From positions 1 through 38,569 of the forward strand of contig UQQZ01000017.1 of assembly GCA_900543305.1 (NCBI GenBank): DNA of 38,569 bases, written 5' to 3'. Positions 32,020-38,569 of this stretch are shown here, in pieces (position 1 is the stretch's first letter; every line of letters starts with the position of its first letter). A program made the translations under genes and the position numbers. The stretch comes from an uncultured Oscillospiraceae bacterium. Lineage in GTDB: Bacteria > Bacillota > Clostridia > Oscillospirales > Acutalibacteraceae. The notes beneath the pieces are model-generated. The model had not been told where the DNA came from. It saw only the letters and a program-made list of their open reading frames with translations, and did not search any database.

Positions 32020-33255
32020 TCAGTCCCGCAGGCCCTTGTTGCCAAAATAGCGCCGGTATTTTTCGTAGTAGTGAAATTGATTTTTCCGATAGTGAATCCA
32101 GCGTTTCAGGGAACGGTCTCCCTCGTAGTAATAGGAGTGGCAGACTTTTCCGGCCTTGATCAAAGCTTTGGCTTCCGCCTTCACGCTTTCACTTTTCACA
32201 TATTCGAAGATAATCTTTTCAGGAATGATGGTCCATAGGACCTTGTTTTTAGCTACAGTGCAGGGCATATCCTTGTGGTAGAGCACATCGTCCACCAGCC
32301 ATTTGGCCAAGTTGTACCCGGCAGCGGTGACGAAGTAGCTGCTTCGGCCCTGACGCAGGTTCATTTCAAACAGCTTGTAGGTTCCGTCTCGCTGGTCGTA
32401 TTTCATATCGAAGTTGGCAAAGCCCACATAGCCAATGCCTTCCAGAAAGTTTTTCATCATCTCGTTGAGCTTTTCGTCGTAACCGTTGATGATGGCGGCA
32501 TAGCTGCCGATTCCCTCGGGAGAATGCTCTTCCAGCAGGGCATTGCCCAAAGCAATGAGTTTCACTTTTTTATCGCGGCCGCAATAGCAGTTCATCACCC
32601 GCATGTTGCTGTCGTCTCCGGGAATGTATTCCTGCAGGATCAGGTGATCCTTGTAGGAAGAGGAGTAGATGGCCTCCAGAATGGCCTTAAATTCCTCCTG
32701 GTTTTCCGCCACAAAGACTTTCTTTTTGTGAGGGAAATGGCAGTTCCAATAGGCCACTGAGTTGGAGGGTTTGATGATTACCGGAAAATCGAAGGGCAGC
32801 TCCACCGATTGGTAAGTTTCATAGGAGCAAGTGGTGGTCTTGGGGAAGGCAAAGCCGTGCTCAGTGCACACCTGGTAGAAGCTTTCCTTGATGGAAAGGC
32901 GCATTAAGAGCTCCTCGCTGATGCACTCAAATTCGTAGGTGCCACGGAGTTTCTCCTGATTGCGCACCAAGAGCTTGATGTAGTTGTCCCCGCAGGGCAC
33001 CAGCAGCAGGCGCTTGCCGCTGCCCTGATACCGCTTGGCAAAGTCCAGAAGGGTTTTGACGAAAACTTGATCGTCTTCCAGATTGGGTTCCACCACTTCC
33101 ACAGTGACAATTTTGCTGGCGGTGCAGGGACCCAGGATCCCCTTGCCGATGGCCACGGATTTCACCCCGTATTCCTGATGGAAGGAACGGGCCATTCCGT
33201 AAACGTTGATATCGCTGCCCAGCAGCACAGGTTGAAAGTCGATTTCCTGACTCAT
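32020..33255 (-). CDS. ATP-grasp carboxylate-amine ligase, D-aspartate ligase (Asl) type
   Basis: A 411-residue ATP-grasp enzyme. The N-terminal PVLLGSDINVYGMARSFHQ is, from memory, typical of the Aslfm/AslA group that adds D-Asp to the side-chain amine of Lys in peptidoglycan precursors. VIIKPSNS (Lys about 162) and LILQEYIPGDDSNMRV form the ATP site; the metal ligands are Glu and Asn in LFEMNLRQGRSS (297, 299). It has no membrane segment. ATG 33255 is preferred over GTG 33270 because GTGAGG overlaps the latter. Gaps are 38 bp to asnB copy 2 and 29 bp to the racemase gene. The exact substrates are inference from family and neighbours; other carboxylate-amine ligases are possible. Confidence 0.82.
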   Translation of the reverse strand: MSQEIDFQPVLLGSDINVYGMARSFHQEYGVKSVAIGKGILGPCTASKIVTVEVVEPNLEDDQVFVKTLLDFAKRYQGSGKRLLLVPCGDNYIKLLVRNQEKLRGTYEFECISEELLMRLSIKESFYQVCTEHGFAFPKTTTCSYETYQSVELPFDFPVIIKPSNSVAYWNCHFPHKKKVFVAENQEEFKAILEAIYSSSYKDHLILQEYIPGDDSNMRVMNCYCGRDKKVKLIALGNALLEEHSPEGIGSYAAIINGYDEKLNEMMKNFLEGIGYVGFANFDMKYDQRDGTYKLFEMNLRQGRSSYFVTAAGYNLAKWLVDDVLYHKDMPCTVAKNKVLWTIIPEKIIFEYVKSESVKAEAKALIKAGKVCHSYYYEGDRSLKRWIHYRKNQFHYYEKYRRYFGNKGLRD

Positions 33256-33293
33256 TGATTCGGACCTCACTTCAATAATAACTTGGGACTCCC

Positions 33294-35150
33294 TCAGGCT
33301 TTGGCTGCCTGGGCGGGTTCATCGCTGAAAAACTGCTTGTACCAGATCAGGAAGGTATACACGGTCCAAACCCGGCGGCTGTTGTCCGCCTTGCCGGCTT
33401 TGTGATCGTCCAGCAGCTTCAGGAGCTTTTCCGTGTGGAAGAATTTCTGGGCATTTTCCCCGGTGAATTCCTCCCGGACGATGTTGTAATATTTCTCTTC
33501 CTTCAGCCAGACCCGGGTGGGAACCGGGAAACCCAGTTTCTTCTTGGAAGCCCACTTGTCGGGCATCCTGCGCAGGGCGGCTTTCCGCATGGCATACTTG
33601 GTATTTTCGCTGTTGACCCGGTACTTGGTGGGAATGCGTCCGGCCAGGGCCATGATTTTCTTATCCAGGAAGGGGACCCGCAGTTCCAGGGAATTGGCCA
33701 TGCTCATTTTATCGGCCTTCAGCAGAATATCTCCCACCATCCACATGTTCAGGTCAACAAACTGCATTTTGGTCACAGGGTCCTTGTCGGCCACCATGTC
33801 GTAGTAGGGCTTGCACAATGCCTCGGGAGCAGCTGCATCGGTGGGATGCTTCAGGAGAGCCCGGCGCTCCTTTTGGGTAAACATATAGGCGTTGCCGATA
33901 AACCGTTCCTCCAGGTGCTTGCCCCGGCGCACCAGGAAGTTCAATCCGCGGTGGGCAGGCAGAAGGCCGGCCACATGGCCGATCAACCGCCGGATGGGGA
34001 AGGGAATCTTATCGTACCAAGTGCACTCCAAGGGCTCTTTGTAGATATTGTACCCGCCGAAAATTTCGTCTGCTCCTTCGCCGGAGAGCACCACTTTCAG
34101 GTGCTGAGAGGCGGTATTGCACACAAAGTACAAAGCCACTGCCGCAGGGTCTGCCAGCGGTTCGTCCATATGGTACTGGATCTTTCCAAAGTTGCCCCAG
34201 AACTCTTTGGGGGTGATGATGTGGCTGATATTCTTTACCGGGATCTGTTCCGAAAGCTCCTGGGCATAGCTGATTTCGTTGTATTTGGTGCCGTTGTCAA
34301 AGCCAACGGTGAAAGTCTTGTCCACATGGGCGGAACAGGCCACATAGCTGGAATCCACCCCGGAGGACAGGAAAGAACCCACTTCCACGTCGGAGATTTT
34401 GTGGGCTTCCACGGAGTCGTCAAAAGTCTTTTCAATTTCGTCCACCCAGTAATCCAGAGGCTTGTCTTCCTCTGCCTGGAAAGTGGGCAGCCAGTACCGG
34501 GTGATATCCATTTTCCCGTCCTTATAGCGGAAGTAGTGGGCGGGGGGCATCTTGTATACGTCTTTAAAGAATGTTTCCGGACCGGGAGAATACTGGAAGG
34601 AAAGATAGTTTTCCAGCGCCCTCTGGTTGAGTTCCTTGTGGAAATGGGGGTGATGGAGGAAGCTTTTGATCTCCGAACCGAACATGAGGGTACCGTTCAT
34701 CTTGGCGTAATAAAGTGGCTTGATGCCGAAGAAATCCCGAGCGCCAAACAACTCTTTTTGTTCTTTGTCCCAGATGATGAAGGCAAACATGCCCCGAAGC
34801 TTGTTGAGAAGGTCCACGCCATATTCCTCATAGCCATGGAGAAGCACTTCCGAATCGGTGGCGGTTTTGAACACATGACCCGCCGCCAGAAGGTCTTTTC
34901 GGATCTCCTGGTAATTGTAGATTTCCCCGTTGAACATCAGGACTTTAGAACCGTCCTCATTGAGAATGGGCTGCCGTCCGCCTTCCAAGTCGATGATGGA
35001 GAGCCGACGGAATCCCAGGGAGATGGAACCGTCCATATAGTAATCCGCGTCGTCGGGACCCCGGTGACGGATGGCATCCGTCATGGCATGGAGAATCCCG
35101 GAATCCAGCTGCGTATCGCCGCCGTCGATAAATCCAACGAAACCGCACAT
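33294..35150 (-). CDS. asnB: Asparagine synthetase (glutamine-hydrolysing) / AsnH-like amidase, copy 2
   Basis: First gene of the operon, 618 residues, clearly paralogous to copy 1 along its whole length. It has Cys2 (MCGFVGFIDGG), RHRGPDDADYY, LMFNGEIYNYQ, FLSSGVDSSYVAC, VVLSGEGADEIFGGYN and MSMANSLELRVPFLDKK, so both glutaminase and ATP-pyrophosphatase sites look intact. One of the two copies may make free asparagine; the other may amidate D-Asp in the cross-bridge, as AsnH does in Lactococcus. Sequence alone does not say which. AAAGGCAGG precedes the ATG. A promoter lies at 35224-35253 with a short leader containing a GC-rich hairpin. Confidence 0.93.
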   Translation of the reverse strand: MCGFVGFIDGGDTQLDSGILHAMTDAIRHRGPDDADYYMDGSISLGFRRLSIIDLEGGRQPILNEDGSKVLMFNGEIYNYQEIRKDLLAAGHVFKTATDSEVLLHGYEEYGVDLLNKLRGMFAFIIWDKEQKELFGARDFFGIKPLYYAKMNGTLMFGSEIKSFLHHPHFHKELNQRALENYLSFQYSPGPETFFKDVYKMPPAHYFRYKDGKMDITRYWLPTFQAEEDKPLDYWVDEIEKTFDDSVEAHKISDVEVGSFLSSGVDSSYVACSAHVDKTFTVGFDNGTKYNEISYAQELSEQIPVKNISHIITPKEFWGNFGKIQYHMDEPLADPAAVALYFVCNTASQHLKVVLSGEGADEIFGGYNIYKEPLECTWYDKIPFPIRRLIGHVAGLLPAHRGLNFLVRRGKHLEERFIGNAYMFTQKERRALLKHPTDAAAPEALCKPYYDMVADKDPVTKMQFVDLNMWMVGDILLKADKMSMANSLELRVPFLDKKIMALAGRIPTKYRVNSENTKYAMRKAALRRMPDKWASKKKLGFPVPTRVWLKEEKYYNIVREEFTGENAQKFFHTEKLLKLLDDHKAGKADNSRRVWTVYTFLIWYKQFFSDEPAQAAKA

Positions 35151-35187
35151 GGTCTTGACCTGCCTTTCTATAGCAAAATCTCAAACC

Positions 35188-35202
35188 GGGGGCCGAGCCC
35201 CC
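35188..35202 (-). promoter_or_regulatory. GC hairpin in the asnB operon leader
   Basis: On the minus strand GGGGGC-TCG-GCCCCC, 38 nt before the asnB start and after the likely transcription start. The leader of about 65 nt is too short for a T-box. It may be an mRNA-stability element or a weak attenuator. Confidence 0.4.
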
Positions 35203-35223
35203 TTTCACAGTCACTATTTCATT

Positions 35224-35253
35224 ATTTTACCACAGAACCCATAGAAAAGCCAA
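35224..35253 (-). promoter_or_regulatory. Promoter of the asnB-ligase-racemase-asnB operon
   Basis: On the minus strand TTGGCT (35253-35248), 18-bp spacer, TAAAAT (35229-35224). Confidence 0.6.
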
Positions 35254-35337
35254 ATTTTCTTTCTCTTTTTCCCCTTTTCTATTTCTGTGTCAGGCTTTTC
35301 TCTTCCGTGTGTTACCTTTTGTGAATTTTGCACCGAC

Positions 35338-35364
35338 ACAAAAAAAGACCGCCTAAAAAGGCGG
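35338..35364 (-). terminator. Terminator after the XRE regulator gene
   Basis: On the minus strand CCGCC-TTTTTA-GGCGG then TCTTTTTTT. It separates the regulator's transcript from the asnB operon. Confidence 0.88.
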
Positions 35365-35434
35365 CCCATGGCAAGACAGAAAAAGAAAATTCCCAGGGTG
35401 AAGGGCGCAAGAAAACAGGCGCCGCATAAGAGGG

Positions 35435-36121
35435 TCAACGTCTTTTTTCCAATGCGGCCTGTTCGGTATCCCGTACCACTTCAAAGAGGGAATCGGCATA
35501 ATGGGGGTATTCCTGAGAAAGTTTTTCCGGAGTCAATTGGGGAAGGATCTGGGGAGGAATTCCCGCGGCGTCCTCTAAATCTCCCCCTTCCAGCAAATAG
35601 CGGGCCTTGGCCTCGGACAAAGCCATGTGGGCGTCCGTTTGGGCCCCATAGAGACGGCGGTCCAAGGAGAAGGCTTCCTGGGGATTTTTCCCCCGGGCTC
35701 CATAAAGCAGCCGGAACATCTTGTACACGGCGCAAGACAGGAAGGCGGACATATGACGGGTCAATCCTTCACTATTGATTTTTTGCAAAATCCCGAATAC
35801 AATATTGATAGAATATACCAGCATACGGCGTTGGTCTTCCACCGGGGAAACAGGTTGGTCCTGGGAAGGGGGATTTTCTTCCTGGGGGAGGTTGGCCCCC
35901 ACGCCATTGCGATGCGGCGTACATCCCAGCAAATAGTCACAGGACACATTGTAATAGGCGGCGGCGCGCACCAAGAAGTCCAATCCGCATTCCCGGATTC
36001 CCTTCTCATAGTGGGAAAGCAGAGCCTGGGAGATACCCAGATCGGCTGCCACCTTTTTTTGGCTCATGCCCCGTTCTTTTCGCAAGAGTGTTAAGATTCT
36101 GGGGAAATCGTTGTTCATCAT
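35435..36121 (-). CDS. XRE-family helix-turn-helix regulator
   Basis: A 228-residue protein with an N-terminal HTH_3 domain (residues 3-65): ILTLLRKERGMSQKKVAADL, then LGISQALLSHYEKGIRECGL and YYNVSCDYLLG, the complete Cro/CI-type fold. The rest (about 66-228) is helical, with no recognised ligand-binding domain: a polar linker (PQEENPPSQDQPVSPVEDQR), then HMSAFLSCAVYKMFRLLYGA and a C-terminal part ending ALEKRR. The start at 36121 has GAGGTG seven bases upstream. It is transcribed in the same direction as the asnB operon and lies just upstream of it, but a terminator divides them; regulation of that operon is possible, not shown. Confidence 0.9.
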   Translation of the reverse strand: MMNNDFPRILTLLRKERGMSQKKVAADLGISQALLSHYEKGIRECGLDFLVRAAAYYNVSCDYLLGCTPHRNGVGANLPQEENPPSQDQPVSPVEDQRRMLVYSINIVFGILQKINSEGLTRHMSAFLSCAVYKMFRLLYGARGKNPQEAFSLDRRLYGAQTDAHMALSEAKARYLLEGGDLEDAAGIPPQILPQLTPEKLSQEYPHYADSLFEVVRDTEQAALEKRR

Positions 36122-36355
36122 GGAGAACACCTCGATTGACCTAGAGGATAGACCAGGCGGAAAAACGCTGGCCTGGTGGGCCCAAGATGGAAAAGTGCTG
36201 ATCAAAAAGCCCAAAATAATCGAAAAATGGTTGCTAATATATGGTCTAATTATACGATACTCTATTACAAGATAAATGCTTTAGAGGAAAAAAGAACCAA
36301 GAAAATGTAAAAAATTATTTTTTTCTTTTTTGAAAACACCCCAGGAGGCGACATT

Positions 36356-37078
36356 ATGCGTTCTTATGTCATTCATCTCATCCGAAATATGCCCTGTGAG
36401 GGAAATCTGGAAGGCCGGTACATTGGCCGGACGGAATCTCCTTTGGCGCCCTCATCCCTGGGGGATCTGGTGGAATTGAAGAAAAAATTTCGATATCCCC
36501 AGGCCCAGGCCTTTTACGCCAGTCCATCCACCCGGTGTGTGGACACCTTGCGGATCTTGTATCCGGAAGCGGATCCGGAGGTAGTTTTGGAGATGGCCGA
36601 GTGCGATTTCGGGGACTGGGAAAATAAGACTGCCCAGGAGCTGAAGCAGGATCCCAAGTTTTTGGAATGGATGGAAGGAGGAGGTCAGGCGGCTCCCCCC
36701 AATGGGGAGAGCGGCGTGGTGTTCCTGCAGCGGGTGTGCAAGGGTTTTGAGACTCTGGTGCAGAATATGATGGTTCAGGGCCAGACCAGTGCAGTTTTGG
36801 TGACCCATGCCGGGGTGATCACCGGGCTGCTGTCCGCATACGGATTGCCCCGGGCTCAACCTTATGAGTGGATGTGTGAGCCGGGCTGCGGTTATTCTGT
36901 GCGGATCACCCCCAGTCTGTGGATGCGTTCCATGGTGATGGAGGTTTACCAGACCCTTCCCCAAGGGGAAGAAGGAGAACGGCCGGATCACCTAGTGGTG
37001 GACGTGGCCCGGGAGGCCGCCCAGCGAGCTTGGGGTAATCGGGAGCAAAGCCCGGAAGAAGGGGAAAACCAGGCTTGA
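36356..37078 (+). CDS. Histidine-phosphatase-fold protein lacking the phospho-acceptor His
   Basis: Phosphoglycerate-mutase-like fold, 240 residues. The N-terminal motif that normally reads RHG reads RNM (HLIRNMPCEGNLEGRYIG), so the His that becomes phosphorylated is Asn11; the surrounding NLEGRYIGRTESPL is otherwise standard. The other site residues are kept: Arg60 (SPSTRC), Glu89 (FGDWENKT) and His151 (VTHAGVITG). It may be an inactive or re-purposed family member, for example a binding protein. The C-terminal 40 residues are charged. GGAGGCGACATT precedes the ATG. The stop overlaps the -35 box of the T-box promoter. Confidence 0.87.
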   Translation: MRSYVIHLIRNMPCEGNLEGRYIGRTESPLAPSSLGDLVELKKKFRYPQAQAFYASPSTRCVDTLRILYPEADPEVVLEMAECDFGDWENKTAQELKQDPKFLEWMEGGGQAAPPNGESGVVFLQRVCKGFETLVQNMMVQGQTSAVLVTHAGVITGLLSAYGLPRAQPYEWMCEPGCGYSVRITPSLWMRSMVMEVYQTLPQGEEGERPDHLVVDVAREAAQRAWGNREQSPEEGENQA

Positions 37079-37103
37079 CAAACGGTAAAATCCGTCCTAT
37101 AAT
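37075..37103 (+). promoter_or_regulatory. Consensus promoter of the T-box leader
   Basis: Perfect TTGACA (37075-37080), 17-bp spacer, perfect TATAAT (37098-37103). Confidence 0.92.
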
Positions 37104-37109
37104 GCCAAC

Positions 37110-37397
37110 AAAGTGAATGATCGGAAAAGACAACGAAGGGAAAAAGACGTGGGGTAGCCACCCAGAGAGCCTGCGGTTGGTGGAAGCAGGAAGGCGCCTC
37201 ACGGGATAGCTCATCCCGGAGTCTCCTGGTTCGAAGGGCGCTGCCCGGAGAAGAGGACGTGTGGCGGCGTTATTCGCCTGGCCTTGCAGAGGAACGAGGC
37301 TGAGTGAGGGCACGGAGGAGTCCGTGCCGAAAACGGGTGGTACCGCGGAACGAATTTCGCCCCGGACGCGACAGAGAGTCGTGTCCGGGGCTTTTTT
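37110..37397 (+). promoter_or_regulatory. T-box riboswitch, leucine type
   Basis: A transcription-attenuating tRNA sensor. Stem I contains AGAGAGCC and the GGTTGGTGGAAGC loop. On its 3' side CTC (37210-37212), followed by A and then TCCC that pairs with GGGA at 37138-37141, sits where the specifier codon is expected and reads leucine. The T-box core GGGTGGTACCGCGG is at 37335-37348; its TGGT would pair with a tRNA 3' end having A73, as tRNA-Leu does. The terminator is a 14-bp stem (37359-37372 with 37378-37391) plus six T. Uncharged tRNA-Leu would favour antitermination and leuA expression. Confidence 0.93.
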
Positions 37398-37446
37398 AGC
37401 GGTTCCAGGGAAATTGTGTGTCGATGAGGAAAGGACGGATGGAAGG

Positions 37447-38569
37447 ATGAACCATGGGTATCGGAAGTACAAGGCATTTGAGCCCATCCACTTCAAGGAA
37501 CGGACGTGGCCGGATAAGGTGATCGATCACGCGCCCGTATGGTGCAGTGTGGATTTGCGGGATGGCAACCAGGCGCTGGTCAATCCCATGAACCTGGAAC
37601 AGAAAGTGGAATTTTTTCAAATGCTCACGTCTATGGGGTTTAAGGAAATCGAAGTGGGATTTCCCTCCGCGTCGGAGACGGAATACGAAATTCTGCGCAC
37701 CCTGATCGAGGAAGAACTGATTCCCGACGGGGTGACCATTCAGGTGCTGGTCCAAGCGCGAGAGCACCTGATCCGGCGAACCTTTGAAGCCATTCGGGGT
37801 GCCAAGGATGTGATTGTCCACTTTTACAATTCCACCTCAACCCTGCAGCGGAAAGTGGTATTTGACACGGATATGGATGGGGTAATCGAGATCGCCGTGG
37901 AGGGAGCCAGACTGATTCGCCGCCTGACGGAAGAGCTGCACCAGAAAGCCCCCGAAACCAGAATCCGGTACGAATATTCTCCTGAGAGCTTTTCCGGAAC
38001 CGAGGTGGAGAATTCCGTGCGGATCTGTGATCGGGTGCTGGAGGAGCTGGGCGCCACTCCGGAAAACAAGGCGATCATCAACCTGCCCAACACGGTGGAA
38101 ATGAGTACGCCCAACACCTACGCGGACCAGATTGAATATGTCTGCCGGAATCTGCGCCACCGGGACAGCGCAGTGATCAGCCTGCATCCTCACAATGACC
38201 GGGGCACTGGTACCGCAGCCACGGAGCTGGGGCTCATGGCCGGGGCTGAACGGGTGGAAGGGACTCTCTTCGGCAACGGGGAGCGCACCGGCAATGCGGA
38301 TATCATGAACATCGCCATGAATCTCTATTCTCAAGGGGTCAATCCGGAGCTGGATTTCTCCCACATGAACCACATCCGGCAGGTGTACGAGGAGTGCACT
38401 CAGATGCCGGTTCATCAGCGTCATCCCTATGCGGGGGAACTGGTGTTCACCGCGTTTTCCGGATCCCATCAGGATGCCATCAACAAAGGCGTCACCTATA
38501 TGGCGCAGCACTCTTCCCCTTACTGGGAGGTGCCCTACCTGCCCATTGATCCAGCGGATTTGGGACGTC
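37447..38569 (+). CDS. leuA: 2-isopropylmalate synthase, yeast-type (LeuA2), 3' end outside the window
   Basis: Condenses acetyl-CoA with 2-oxoisovalerate, the first step of leucine synthesis. 374 codons are in the window and the frame is open at the edge. The N-terminus (YRKYKAFEPI, then RTWPDKVIDHAPVWCSVDLR with DGNQAL next) and FYNSTSTLQRKVVF are those of the longer LeuA2 branch. The metal/substrate motifs SLHPHNDRGTGTAA and LFGNGERTGNADI are intact. The C-terminal leucine-binding regulatory domain would be beyond the window. ATG 37447 is the only in-frame ATG near the leader; AGGAAAGG lies upstream with rather long spacing. The leucine T-box supports LeuA over citramalate synthase. Confidence 0.95.
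   Translation, partial: MNHGYRKYKAFEPIHFKERTWPDKVIDHAPVWCSVDLRDGNQALVNPMNLEQKVEFFQMLTSMGFKEIEVGFPSASETEYEILRTLIEEELIPDGVTIQVLVQAREHLIRRTFEAIRGAKDVIVHFYNSTSTLQRKVVFDTDMDGVIEIAVEGARLIRRLTEELHQKAPETRIRYEYSPESFSGTEVENSVRICDRVLEELGATPENKAIINLPNTVEMSTPNTYADQIEYVCRNLRHRDSAVISLHPHNDRGTGTAATELGLMAGAERVEGTLFGNGERTGNADIMNIAMNLYSQGVNPELDFSHMNHIRQVYEECTQMPVHQRHPYAGELVFTAFSGSHQDAINKGVTYMAQHSSPYWEVPYLPIDPADLGR

Noticed and set aside
35151..35223. T-box for asparagine before the asnB operon
   Set aside because: The leader is only about 65 nt and lacks the GGTGG-type core.
29395..35324. Two very long plus-strand open frames (624 and 640 codons) opposite the two asnB genes
   Set aside because: They are antisense mirrors of highly conserved sense genes, arise from GC-biased third positions, and the peptides show no family motif or ribosome binding site.
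1..38569. CRISPR array, transposase, prophage, tRNA or rRNA
   Set aside because: No regular spaced repeats, no integrase or transposase motifs, and no recognisable tRNA or rRNA sequence on either strand.

Overview
The window reads as chromosomal core DNA of a spore-forming, low-to-moderate GC Clostridia, most likely an Oscillospirales/Oscillospiraceae gut-type bacterium. The sporulation pair spoIIGA-sigE, a transcriptional T-box leader, strong AGGAGG ribosome binding sites, sigma-A type promoters and the gene orders ylxM-ffh-rpsP-khpA-rimM-trmD and mraZ-rsmH-ftsL-pbp all fit this. The taxon is an inference; no rRNA is present. I see no mobile element, CRISPR array, tRNA or rRNA gene.

Layout. 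1-1380: a SLOG-family protein, then a 63-codon unknown ORF behind a good promoter and a structured leader. 1385-3012 (minus): sigE and spoIIGA. 3326-4756: L-lactate dehydrogenase and the fluoride channel CrcB. 4867-5919 (minus): a threonine-aldolase-type PLP enzyme. 6191-9888: SRP and ribosome-maturation operon. 10204-14188: HPr, uvrC, rsmD, coaD and a coiled-coil protein. 14490-26843: a 12-kb division and cell-wall (dcw) cluster, mraZ-rsmH-ftsL-pbp(PASTA)-mraY-ftsW-murG-murA-ftsQ-ftsZ, with no murE, murF, murD, murC, murB or ftsA. 26949-29120: a VOC protein, an orphan fumarase-type beta subunit and a CDF metal transporter. 29341-35150 (minus): a four-gene operon asnB - ATP-grasp ligase - Asp/Glu racemase - asnB. 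35435-36121 (minus): an XRE regulator. 36356-38569: a histidine-phosphatase-fold protein that lacks its phospho-acceptor His, then a leucine-type T-box leader and the start of a yeast-type leuA that runs off the window.

How the parts fit. The dcw block gives lipid I/II synthesis (MurA, MraY, MurG) and the septal machine (FtsW, a class B PBP, FtsL, FtsQ, FtsZ). The downstream operon resembles the D-aspartate cross-bridge pathway of Enterococcus and Lactococcus (racemase, Asl ligase, asparagine-synthase-like amidase), so it may decorate the same lipid II. This is the most interesting functional inference in the window. The second is a short peptide, YDLSxWExR, found in the cytoplasmic N-termini of both FtsL and FtsQ and encoded by different codons. 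It suggests a shared, undescribed cytoplasmic binding partner in a cluster that has no ftsA.
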